Assembly (NCBI RefSeq): GCF_012927205.1 | Contig: NZ_JABBGC010000001.1 | Span: forward strand, 2,728,810 to 2,792,809 | DNA: 64,000 nt | Origin: Chitinophaga fulva | GTDB taxonomy: Bacteria; Bacteroidota; Bacteroidia; Chitinophagales; Chitinophagaceae | Direction of reading: 5' to 3' | In this document: positions 40,843 to 49,004 of the stretch, in pieces | How positions within the stretch are numbered: position 1 is the stretch's first letter | Layout: each line of letters opens with the position of its first letter | Position numbers and translations under genes: made by a program | The notes under the pieces: generated by a model | Databases searched by the model: none | Told to the model about the DNA's origin: nothing | Seen by the model: the letters and a program-made list of their open reading frames with translations, nothing else

Positions 40843-42036
40843 ATGAAAAAATATATCTGTTTACTGGCTGTTGCCGCAGGGCTGCTTTCCTGTAAAAAAG
40901 ACACCAGCATATATGCGCCACAGCAGAAAGAGCAGGTGCCTGGCGGGCAACTGTTTAATCCCGATGGCCCGGACCAGTGGCCCGACGGCGTTCTCAAATC
41001 AGGCGTCAACAAGGTCGTCCTCGATGTGACCATGCCCACCGGCGAAAAGGTAAAAAGGGAGTTTAAATATTATTTTCCTATTTCACTGAACCCGCAGAAG
41101 CCGATATCGCTGGTGTTTAACTTCCACGGGAGTTATACCTATACTGCCGGCAGCACGCCGCCAGACCCTATCCTGAATGTGACGCCACAAGACCCGCTCA
41201 ACCGCCTGGCAGATACGGCTAATATCATTACCGTATTTCCTGCCGGCACCGCTGAACCGGGAGCTGTCAACTGGCAGTTCTCCGAAAAGCATATCCCGTT
41301 TGTAAAAGCGATGATCGCTTTCTTTAAAGCCTCCACGCCAACGGTAGATGCCAACCGGATATACACCTGCGGGCATTCCAGCGGTGCTATCTTTTCGTTT
41401 GTGCTGGCCCGTGAGATGAGTGATGTATTTGCCGCAGCATGCCCGGTATCCGGACAGATGAAGCTGGTCGATTTTACCGCCCCCGTGCGGACTACCGCTG
41501 TGCGTGCGTTTAACGGGCAGAAAGATGCCTCGGTGAATCATGCCGCAGCGCTGGACAATATCAGGGTATGGGCCGATGTAATGGGCGGCTACTACGCTAA
41601 AGACAGTATTAAAGGCCAGCAGTCTATTGTTGCCGGTACCTATACGTTGCTGCCTGTCAAATGGGGCAACGGTAACGGTAATATTGAATTCTACTCTATC
41701 CCCGAGGCGGACCATGGTATCAACTGGAACAACATTATCACCTACATGTGGGAATTCATGCGGGCTAACCCGCTGAACAAGCCGACGGGCGCATATGTAG
41801 GTGTGAAACAGAATACCCTTGGTTTTACACCCGGCAATACCTACACCATTCCCGTACGGAGTGCGAACAATGTAACGGTGAGGGTAGCTGCCGCACCAGC
41901 AGGTTTTAATGTAAGCCTGTCCGGTGGTAATTTGCAGATAGAAGCGCTGGCTAATGCGGCTAACGGTAAGATTGTGCTGGAGGGTGCGTTGAATGGCACT
42001 ACGCAGAATACGGAGGTGAGCCTCACAAAAAATTAA
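40843..42036 (+). CDS. PHB-depolymerase-like (LpqC-type) esterase lipoprotein
   Basis: A 397-residue lipoprotein; the ATG at 40843 gives MKKYICLLAVAAGLLSC with lipobox LLSC. The catalytic domain (about 55-310) is an alpha/beta hydrolase of the esterase PHB depolymerase group: PISLVFNFHGSYTYT, the nucleophile motif YTCGHSSGAIFSFVLA, RAFNGQKDASV and the late EADHGINW with the His. The last about 70 residues form a small beta domain (GFTPGNTYTIPVRSANNVTV). As the last gene of the SusCD operon it probably cuts an ester-linked substrate at the cell surface. A strong terminator follows. Confidence 0.85.
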   Translation: MKKYICLLAVAAGLLSCKKDTSIYAPQQKEQVPGGQLFNPDGPDQWPDGVLKSGVNKVVLDVTMPTGEKVKREFKYYFPISLNPQKPISLVFNFHGSYTYTAGSTPPDPILNVTPQDPLNRLADTANIITVFPAGTAEPGAVNWQFSEKHIPFVKAMIAFFKASTPTVDANRIYTCGHSSGAIFSFVLAREMSDVFAAACPVSGQMKLVDFTAPVRTTAVRAFNGQKDASVNHAAALDNIRVWADVMGGYYAKDSIKGQQSIVAGTYTLLPVKWGNGNGNIEFYSIPEADHGINWNNIITYMWEFMRANPLNKPTGAYVGVKQNTLGFTPGNTYTIPVRSANNVTVRVAAAPAGFNVSLSGGNLQIEALANAANGKIVLEGALNGTTQNTEVSLTKN

Positions 42037-42050
42037 ACCATCAGTTTTTG

Positions 42051-42089
42051 AAAAAGGGATGATGCCTGAAGATGGTATCATCCCTTTTT
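42051..42089. terminator. Strong bidirectional terminator of the SusCD operon
   Basis: AAAAAGGGATGAT (42051-42063) pairs exactly with ATCATCCCTTTTT (42077-42089), a 13-base stem with its own A- and T-runs. It closes the operon that begins at 30378 or 32332 and also faces the convergent lipoprotein gene. Confidence 0.85.
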
Positions 42090-42150
42090 ACGTTTAGAGA
42101 TATTCGTATTTTTGCGTGAAAATAGAAAAAGAAGATGTGCTGGTGTAGTT

Positions 42151-42756
42151 CTATTTAAGCACTACCACACTATCCCTGGCGATTTTGAAGTTGCCTTCGG
42201 TGATTTCTTTTATGCCGCTTACATCCTGTGTGCCTCCGAAAGCCCTCCCGCTGAAAGTACCTTCAATAAAAGCATCATCATAACGGGTGATCTCTATACG
42301 GAAGGGAGCATCCGGATGTTTGGAAGAATTGCCCGATGCAGTGTAGATATCCTGGAGGCCCCAGCTATCAATGAAAGTCTGCCACGCAATGGAATTATCA
42401 AAGCCGGTAGTAACAGTGCCATAGACCCCTTTTTTAATCTCGTGTCCGGGAAAGTTGATCCTTACGTACAGGAGCGCTTTTTTATCTTTTCCCGCTTTTC
42501 CCACAGCAAGGTCTGTTCCCCTTAATTCGATCATGGAGAATTGATCACTGGTTTTTTGAAAGTAACTTTTGGTTGTCAGTGAGTCCGAAAAAAGGGTGCC
42601 ATCCACTTTCATGCTGATAAATTCTACAGATGGTTTGTGTATAACTGGTGGTTTATTTTCGCCAGGCGGAGGGGGAGGGGTATCGTGATGATCTTTCTTG
42701 CAGGCGAATGTGAGGGAAATCATAAGCATTAATACCGGTACAATTAATGGTTTCAT
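42151..42756 (-). CDS. Lipoprotein of unknown function
   Basis: A 201-residue lipoprotein: signal MKPLIVPVLMLMISLTFAC, followed by a Pro-rich linker (TPPPPPGENKPPVIHKP). The mature domain reads as a beta barrel, with FISMKVDGTLFSDSLTTKSY, LLYVRINFPGHEIKKGVYG and RYDDAFIEGTFSGRAFG. The GTFSG pattern occurs in several uncharacterised Bacteroidota lipoprotein families. No function can be given. It is convergent with the SusCD operon. Confidence 0.75.
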   Translation of the reverse strand: MKPLIVPVLMLMISLTFACKKDHHDTPPPPPGENKPPVIHKPSVEFISMKVDGTLFSDSLTTKSYFQKTSDQFSMIELRGTDLAVGKAGKDKKALLYVRINFPGHEIKKGVYGTVTTGFDNSIAWQTFIDSWGLQDIYTASGNSSKHPDAPFRIEITRYDDAFIEGTFSGRAFGGTQDVSGIKEITEGNFKIARDSVVVLK

Positions 42757-43031
42757 ATCGTTTTATATTGTGGTGAAGAATTACGGCATCACGAAAGATG
42801 CCTCATCATTATTGCATAAAATTTGTTCCAAAAAATTAAAAACGGGGTGTAAAAAGACGACTATTTTTTTCAGGATAACATTACTACCGCGAGTTGTTTT
42901 TTGTCATGAGACTAAATGGATAGCTACGTGCCCCGGCGAGATATCTAGATAAGAATAAAAGATATAACAGCTTGCTATACACGAAATTCCCTTAAATTCG
43001 GACTATATCTTAAACCAACACACAACTAGTT

Positions 43032-44261
43032 ATGAAAAAACTCCTCTTGTTAGCCTCCTGGCTGCCATTGATGGCTGTAGCACAGGATAAAGGCATGCAT
43101 TTCGAGCACGGAACCACCTGGGCTGAAGTTAAAGCCAAAGCCAAAACAGAAAACAAATACATTTTTGTGGACTGTTACACCACCTGGTGTGGGCCCTGCA
43201 AGTACATGTCTGCTAATATTTTCCCCCAGGAATCCGTGGGCAACTTTATGAATGCCAAGTATGTCAATGTAAAGGTGCAGATGGACCAGACGGACAAAGA
43301 CGGGGAGGATGTTAAAAAATGGTATGCTGACGCCAAACAGATAGAAAAGGATTACAGCATACGGGCTTATCCTACTTTCCTCATCTTTGCCCCCAACGGG
43401 GAGATCGTGGACCGGCAGATTGGTGGCGCTGACGCGGACCGGTTCATTGAAAGATGTGCCGCTTCCCTGGAACCGTCCAAACAGTATTATCCGCAGCTGG
43501 CTAAATACCAGGGTGGCCAAAAAGATACCGCTTTCCTGCGTAAGCTGGCTTACCTGGCGATGGAAAAATACGATAACGCCAATGCTAACCTGGTGGCCAA
43601 AGACTATCTCAGTCAACAAAAAGACCTCTATACACCTGTCAATATCGAATTTGTGAGCAGGTTCACCCAAAGTTCTAAAGATCCGGGTTTTGACATGTTC
43701 CTGCATCATGCCGACAAAGTGAATAAAGTACTGGGCGCCGGTAAAGCAGAGGCAAAAGTGCTGGCTATCGCCGCCAACGAAGAGGTATATCCCCGCCTGC
43801 GCACCAAAGATAACACCGCGCCGGACTGGGCTGGCATCGAAAAAGATGTGAAAGCCAAATACCCTGGTATTGCAGAAGAACTGATGCTGAAATCCAAAGT
43901 TCAGTACTATGTCTTTGCCAAAGACGCTAATAACGCAGTGACCAGCATTGTGGCCTATATGAAAAAGTACGGTCACAAGGCAGATCCTCAGGCCCTGAAT
44001 GAATATGCCTGGACCATCTTCGAAAAATGCAATGATGCCAAATGCATAGAAGAGGCGCTGGAATGGAGCAAACGCTCTTTCAAAGACAATGAGATCCCCG
44101 CTTTCATGGACACGTATGCCAACCTGCTATATAAAGCCGGTAAAAAGGCAGATGCACTGGCATGGGAAGAAAAAGCCATGAACAAAGCAGAAGGAGACGA
44201 GAAAAAGAACTACGAATCTACCCTTGAAAAAATGAAAAAAGGGGAGAAATACTGGGACTGA
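43032..44261 (+). CDS. Exported thioredoxin-fold protein with helical C-terminus
   Basis: A 409-residue exported protein: signal peptide (KKLLLLASWLPLMAVA), a thioredoxin domain with active site CYTTWCGPCKYMSAN near residues 48-62, and the cis-Pro segment SIRAYPTFLIFAPNGE. The C-terminal 250 residues are helical and TPR-like (NEYAWTIFEKCNDAKCIEEA, ALAWEEKAMNKAEGDEKKN). The pattern FEHGTTWAEVKAKAKTENKY near the start closely matches that of the 39668 protein, so they are paralogues. It is monocistronic, with a strong terminator behind it. Confidence 0.9.
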   Translation: MKKLLLLASWLPLMAVAQDKGMHFEHGTTWAEVKAKAKTENKYIFVDCYTTWCGPCKYMSANIFPQESVGNFMNAKYVNVKVQMDQTDKDGEDVKKWYADAKQIEKDYSIRAYPTFLIFAPNGEIVDRQIGGADADRFIERCAASLEPSKQYYPQLAKYQGGQKDTAFLRKLAYLAMEKYDNANANLVAKDYLSQQKDLYTPVNIEFVSRFTQSSKDPGFDMFLHHADKVNKVLGAGKAEAKVLAIAANEEVYPRLRTKDNTAPDWAGIEKDVKAKYPGIAEELMLKSKVQYYVFAKDANNAVTSIVAYMKKYGHKADPQALNEYAWTIFEKCNDAKCIEEALEWSKRSFKDNEIPAFMDTYANLLYKAGKKADALAWEEKAMNKAEGDEKKNYESTLEKMKKGEKYWD

Positions 44262-44288
44262 TTTCAGTCACTGAAAAAGTCTTTTAAC

Positions 44289-44330
44289 GATAAAGCCGTG
44301 CCTGTATCAGGCACGGCTTTATCATTTATT
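44289..44330 (+). terminator. Rho-independent terminator after the thioredoxin-fold gene
   Basis: GATAAAGCCGTGCCT (44289-44303) pairs exactly with AGGCACGGCTTTATC (44309-44323), a perfect 15-base stem, followed by ATTTATTTAC. Confidence 0.85.
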
Positions 44331-44455
44331 TACATCGACTCTCCGGAAATGCGGTTGCAGTAATAAATAGTAGTTTCAGTATGTGTAGTATTAAGCAGCA
44401 CGAAGATTCACAGATTCCACGATCCTGAAAAACCTTTAACCCAAAATCTACATAC

Positions 44456-45835
44456 ATGAAAAAACGATTCCTTATGATCGCCCTCGCCGGTTGTGCTATT
44501 GCCAGCTCCTGCGAAAAAAAGGATGCTGCCGGTAATCCCGACAACCCGTCCAACGCTAAAACTACCCGTATAGACTTCACCGTTACTGACGTTGTTACCG
44601 GCTTCGCCATCCCGGATGCTACCATCAGCGTGAAAGCGCCCGATGGAAAAGAAAGCCGGCTGACAGCCGGAAAGAACGGCGTGGTGTCATTTCCTGCCAC
44701 AAACGGAAAGTTCACTTTCGTAGTAAACGGGCAGGGATACCAACAACTGGAGACTCATTTCTCCACCGGTGAAGATTCCGTTATCCGTGCTCAAATCCAC
44801 CTGGACCCCCAGGTGAATACCGCTGCTGGCAGGAACACGGAAAATACCAATACTATCACCATCAGCGGCTACCTGAGTGATGCAGATGCGCATGCACCTC
44901 TCGCAGATGTGGAGCTGGACCTGGGCAGCCATACCGCCAGAACAGACAGCAGGGGCTATTTCAGCACCAGTTTTCCCGCTGGACCGCCTGCGGCCGACCT
45001 GTCTGTAAAACCTGAAACCATTACCCTCAGCGCTGCTAAATCAGGGTTCGTTACCCATGTATTGAAAAATTTCTACCTCATACCCGGCGCTTATACGTTT
45101 AAAATTACGCTCCGTAATGTTGGTTCACAAGTCGCTGCGCCAGCAGATGGCAGAACAGGGAACGAAGAGGTGGAATACCTGCGTCAGGGGCTGCTGGACA
45201 GAACAGCCGGCGAAGCGCAACAGCGCGAGGTATCAGCCGTAGCTGCTGAACGCAGCGTTACTACCTATGGCAAGGCTGCTGCCGCATTGAGTTTACCGGC
45301 CAGCATCCGCGTGGGGCTCAACTGCTCCTGCCTTACCTGTAGCTCCGTACAGGTGATGAGCCTGGAATCTTATACCGCCTCAGGACTTGACAACGAGTGG
45401 ATTTCCAGCTGGAAAGCTGCTTCTCTGCAGGCAGGTGCTGTAGCTTACCGCTCTTATGGCGCATGGCATGTGCTGCATCCGATAAGAACTAACTATGATA
45501 TTTCCAGTACGCCTTGTTCACAGGCATGGGGCAGCCAGACAGCTTCGTCCACGATCAATGCCGCCAACGCTACTGCCGGCGTCTATTTATCGCAGAACGG
45601 CGCTATTTTCAGGTCAGAGTATTCTGCTGAAAATAACAACGCCGGTTGCGGAGATGGATTCAGTGGTACCGGCAGCTCATGGCCTTGCATCTCCGATGCC
45701 CGTTGCGCCGGACGCACCACCAACGGTCATGGCAGAGGCATGTGCCAGTGGGGTTCCAGCTTCTGGGCCAGTGATAAGGATTATCGGTGGATACTCAATC
45801 ATTACTACAACCCTGGCGGCGTGGTAGTGCAGTAA
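44456..45835 (+). CDS. Lipoprotein with carboxypeptidase-like repeats and a SpoIID/LytB-like domain
   Basis: A 459-residue lipoprotein: MKKRFLMIALAGCAIASSC with lipobox. Two carboxypeptidase-regulatory-like domains follow (DVVTGFAIPDATISVKAPDG near 45; TISGYLSDADAHAPLADVEL near 145). The C-terminal third (about 300-455) resembles SpoIID/LytB: QVMSLESYTASGLDNEWISS, then WKAASLQAGAVAYRSYGAW, and at the end GHGRGMCQWGSSFWA, matching the family's GHGxGMSQxGA. SpoIID is a lytic transglycosylase acting on stem-less peptidoglycan. The domain is rich in Cys (NCSCLTCSS, CGDG, WPCISDARCAG), unusual and perhaps disulfide-stabilised. The function here is inferred from the domain only. Confidence 0.8.
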   Translation: MKKRFLMIALAGCAIASSCEKKDAAGNPDNPSNAKTTRIDFTVTDVVTGFAIPDATISVKAPDGKESRLTAGKNGVVSFPATNGKFTFVVNGQGYQQLETHFSTGEDSVIRAQIHLDPQVNTAAGRNTENTNTITISGYLSDADAHAPLADVELDLGSHTARTDSRGYFSTSFPAGPPAADLSVKPETITLSAAKSGFVTHVLKNFYLIPGAYTFKITLRNVGSQVAAPADGRTGNEEVEYLRQGLLDRTAGEAQQREVSAVAAERSVTTYGKAAAALSLPASIRVGLNCSCLTCSSVQVMSLESYTASGLDNEWISSWKAASLQAGAVAYRSYGAWHVLHPIRTNYDISSTPCSQAWGSQTASSTINAANATAGVYLSQNGAIFRSEYSAENNNAGCGDGFSGTGSSWPCISDARCAGRTTNGHGRGMCQWGSSFWASDKDYRWILNHYYNPGGVVVQ

Positions 45836-45887
45836 TAACAGCGGTAGTGAGACGTTCTTACGGAAATAACCATGTTGTTAATACAAT

Positions 45888-45914
45888 GGCCGGTAGTCCA
45901 CAAAACTACCGGCC
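45888..45914. terminator. Bidirectional terminator between convergent genes
   Basis: GGCCGGTAGT (45888-45897) pairs exactly with ACTACCGGCC (45905-45914) around a 7-base loop, between the SpoIID-like and the regulator genes. Confidence 0.65.
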
Positions 45915-45937
45915 TTCACTATATATATTGGTGTTGC

Positions 45938-48820
45938 CTAAATCTGGTTTAGGAAATTACTGAGCGACTGCTCCGTTTGCAGGCCGATCTTCTTTCTGAT
46001 CCTATACCGGCTCACTTCCACTCCGCGGACGGTAATGTTGAGCAATTGCGAAACCTCTTTGGTGGTTAAATTCAGCTTGATATAGGTACACATCTTTAAG
46101 TCGGTATTGGTCAACTGTGGATATTGCTTTTTCAGTTTATTCAGGAAACCATCATTCAATTCATCAAAATGGGCGGCAAACGCATCCCAGTTGGCGTTGA
46201 TCTTTTCCGTGTCCTTGATCAGGTCTGTGATGCTTTTAATATCATTGTCGCTGTTCGTCTCATGATTGAGGCGGGAGACTTTCTCCTTTATCTTCGTTAA
46301 GGTATCGGCTTTTTCCATCAGGTGCATACTGGTGTTGGCCAGTTCTTTTTTCTTCAGCAGGATCTCCTGTGCTAATTTTTCATTTTGCAGTTTGATGATT
46401 TCCTTTTCATTTTTTTCCAATTCCAGGTGGTGGATGTACTTCAGCCTTTTCTGCTCTTCTTCAAATTTTTGCTGTTGTAATAGCAGTTTATGTTTTTGTT
46501 GTTTTCGTATCAGCCATACCAGTCCTGCGAGCAGGGAGATGTAGCCCAGCATGGCCCAGATAGTTTTGTACCAGGGGGCCTTTATCACAAAGCTGTAGGC
46601 AACAACTGCGGATTCATGATGCTGGTTGTCGCGGGCTTTGATTTTGAAGATGTATTTTCCATTCGACAGGTTGGTATAGTCCTTTTCTGTTTTGGTGTCC
46701 CAGGAAGACCAGTCGCTGTCATAGCCTTCCAGTTGGTAACTGTACGCTATGCTCTTCCGCGATTCATAGGATGGGGAGCTGTATTCAAAATGAAAGGCAT
46801 TAAAGCCGGATGGCAATGGTTCGATTTCCTGGTTATGGGTGTACTGGTAGCCGCCAAAGATGGTGCTGTCGGACTTGCCGGTGCATTTTACCATTCCTAA
46901 CCGGACGGTGACATTCGGCTTCGCCGCTGCATATCTTTTGTAATCGAGATGTATCAATCCTTTTTCAGAGCCAATAAAAACGTTTTCCCGGTTATAGGGA
47001 TATATGTTTTCAAACTTTGGCAGCAGTTGTCCGGCCAGCTCCGGAAAATAAATGACGTTTGGGTTGCTGGTGGCGTCTGCGGGAAAGAAGTGTATGACTC
47101 CTGTTCCCTTTTCGTTGCAAAACCATATGTTGCCTTCCTTGTCTTCCGTCAGGTACTGTACTTTCATGGTGCCAAACACGGCGGAGAGGAACGCTGAGGG
47201 GGAAAACCTGTTTGTCTGGGGATTAAATTCATAGAGCCCCCGGGCGGTAGCAAAAAGGATTTGATTTTTTATTTTGAAGACAAAGTTATTTAGTGCAGAA
47301 GGCAGCCCATCGTTGGGAGTGTACAGATGAGAGGCATATTTTTTCTTGTCCTGTGATAAGCTGAAACGGTAAATACCGCGATAGGGATGGGATGCCCAGA
47401 TATCTCCGTTGTTATCCAAAGCCATAAAACGGTAGGAATCGTGCAGACCCTCCATTTTGCCTTCGTCCTTAAAATTGTTGTCTTCATACCGGAGCCGTTT
47501 CAGGCCGTTGTACGTGCCTACGATAATATCCCGTGCCGGATAAATTGACGACATCGGCAGAAAATACCAGCTGCCGGCGCCTCCGGAAATCAGCCGGGCA
47601 TCGGTGCCCTGTATGTCATAGCTCCCGATATCATTGCCGAGCAGTAAATGGCCATTGATTTCACGAAGGTTCCAGGCTTCGCGGTTTTCTGTATTTTTTA
47701 CAAGGGAAAAATCATCTTTGGTAACATGGATTTCATTGTTGGGCAGAGGGGCGCTGTATAGTCCGTTGGAGGTGCCCACATACAGCCTGTTATTGAAAAC
47801 CCGTGTTGAGTAACCGGGCAGGTTGTTGGCTTTGCCAATCTGAAGGTACCTGATGGCGGAGTTGTAGTTGATGTAACTGATGCCGCTATTCAGTCCGGTC
47901 CACAGATTGCTGTTGGCGTCCACAAAAATGCTCAGTGCATTGTTGTTTTGAAGCCCTTGTCCGTCAGAGAAGCTCTGCCATACATTGGTTTTTATGTTGA
48001 CTACCAGGCATCCGCCGGAGGAGGTGGCCATGGCAAATTCATCATCGTTTATTTTTGCGGCAGTGTTGATGTATGGATTATTTTGTCCGTTATTTTTTTG
48101 CGGGGTGATGGCGCCGTTGTGTAATAGAAAAATACCAGTTGTCCTGGTAACAATAAAAACACTGTCTTTCCCCATAGGGACTATGCCGGCAATGAGCACG
48201 CCTGCCAGCTTTTTACCGTCTTGCAGTGGCACCCACTGGTTTTCATGCAGTTGCAGTAGTCCGGCAACGCGGTCTGACGCATATATCTGCCCACCAGCAC
48301 GGGCCATGAAAAGCCATTGGGAGCCAGACAGGTGGACATGGACTGAATGGCCGTTATATTCGAAGATGCGGTCATCGGCCTGGAAGAAAATCCTGTTGCC
48401 CATGATGGCGACATGCCATACATCTGCAAACTTTTTATGCTGTTCCGGAATTTTGTCTTTTAAGGAGGTATAGGTGAGCATACCATTGGTCCCTGGAGAA
48501 AAATATCCTATTTCATCTTGTCCGCCGACGAAGATTTTTCCGTCGTCACTGATAGCAAGCGACCATATAACGGTGTTGTTAGGCAGGGGATATAATTTCC
48601 AATGACTGCCGTCGAAACTCAACAGCCCTTCATTATTGGCAAAATACATGACCCGTTGTTTGTCCTGCCCAATGTCCCAGTTCTGGCTGCCTCCCTGATA
48701 ATCGAATTTCGTGTAGTTGACTACTGCCGGAATGCCTGTTCCATTTTGCGCGTGCGCAGCATGGTTGCATGTTGACAACAGCCCAAAGAAAAACAGGATA
48801 TTAAGCAGGATCTTATTCAT
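45938..48820 (-). CDS. Beta-propeller sensor with Y_Y_Y domain and LuxR-type HTH
   Basis: A 960-residue regulator without kinase domain. Order: signal peptide (NKILLNILFFFGLLSTC), two seven-bladed propellers of Reg_prop repeats (about 50-640, with NNEGLLSFDGSHWKLYPLP, DDGKIFVGGQDEIGYFSP), a Y_Y_Y domain near 690-750 (YSYQLEGYDSDWSSWD, NLSNGKYIFKIKARDN), a membrane helix near 760 (TIWAMLGYISLLAGLVWLI), a long coiled coil (EEEQKRLKYIHHLELEKNEK) and a C-terminal HTH (YIKLNLTTKEVSQLLNITVR, SRYRIRKKIGLQTEQSLSNF). It can sense a ligand outside and bind DNA inside. It is divergent from the second SusCD locus, which it likely controls. Confidence 0.88.
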   Translation of the reverse strand: MNKILLNILFFFGLLSTCNHAAHAQNGTGIPAVVNYTKFDYQGGSQNWDIGQDKQRVMYFANNEGLLSFDGSHWKLYPLPNNTVIWSLAISDDGKIFVGGQDEIGYFSPGTNGMLTYTSLKDKIPEQHKKFADVWHVAIMGNRIFFQADDRIFEYNGHSVHVHLSGSQWLFMARAGGQIYASDRVAGLLQLHENQWVPLQDGKKLAGVLIAGIVPMGKDSVFIVTRTTGIFLLHNGAITPQKNNGQNNPYINTAAKINDDEFAMATSSGGCLVVNIKTNVWQSFSDGQGLQNNNALSIFVDANSNLWTGLNSGISYINYNSAIRYLQIGKANNLPGYSTRVFNNRLYVGTSNGLYSAPLPNNEIHVTKDDFSLVKNTENREAWNLREINGHLLLGNDIGSYDIQGTDARLISGGAGSWYFLPMSSIYPARDIIVGTYNGLKRLRYEDNNFKDEGKMEGLHDSYRFMALDNNGDIWASHPYRGIYRFSLSQDKKKYASHLYTPNDGLPSALNNFVFKIKNQILFATARGLYEFNPQTNRFSPSAFLSAVFGTMKVQYLTEDKEGNIWFCNEKGTGVIHFFPADATSNPNVIYFPELAGQLLPKFENIYPYNRENVFIGSEKGLIHLDYKRYAAAKPNVTVRLGMVKCTGKSDSTIFGGYQYTHNQEIEPLPSGFNAFHFEYSSPSYESRKSIAYSYQLEGYDSDWSSWDTKTEKDYTNLSNGKYIFKIKARDNQHHESAVVAYSFVIKAPWYKTIWAMLGYISLLAGLVWLIRKQQKHKLLLQQQKFEEEQKRLKYIHHLELEKNEKEIIKLQNEKLAQEILLKKKELANTSMHLMEKADTLTKIKEKVSRLNHETNSDNDIKSITDLIKDTEKINANWDAFAAHFDELNDGFLNKLKKQYPQLTNTDLKMCTYIKLNLTTKEVSQLLNITVRGVEVSRYRIRKKIGLQTEQSLSNFLNQI

Positions 48821-48945
48821 ATTTCAAGCTCCTCACGTGGATGTAGTAGTATTGTAGTAGTGTCTTTTGCCATAAAAATAGAGAATTAAGGGATAAGACG
48901 TAGTAATGAAGTAGGGTTTTCTTAGTGTTTTCTGACAGGCTCACC

Positions 48946-48953
48946 TACTTTTG
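48946..48953 (+). promoter_or_regulatory. -7 element for the second SusCD operon
   Basis: TACTTTTG fits TAnnTTTG and lies 51 bases before the susC ATG at 49005. The -33 region is weak, as expected for a promoter that needs an activator such as the divergent regulator. Confidence 0.5.
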
Positions 48954-49004
48954 TTTTTCCACGATCCACATTTTCAGAAATGAGCCAACAACTAAATTTT
49001 GCGT

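Noticed and set aside
42107-42114. TATTTTTG as a forward promoter after the SusCD operon
   Set aside because: No forward gene follows; the 42112-42525 frame is the shadow of the reverse lipoprotein gene.
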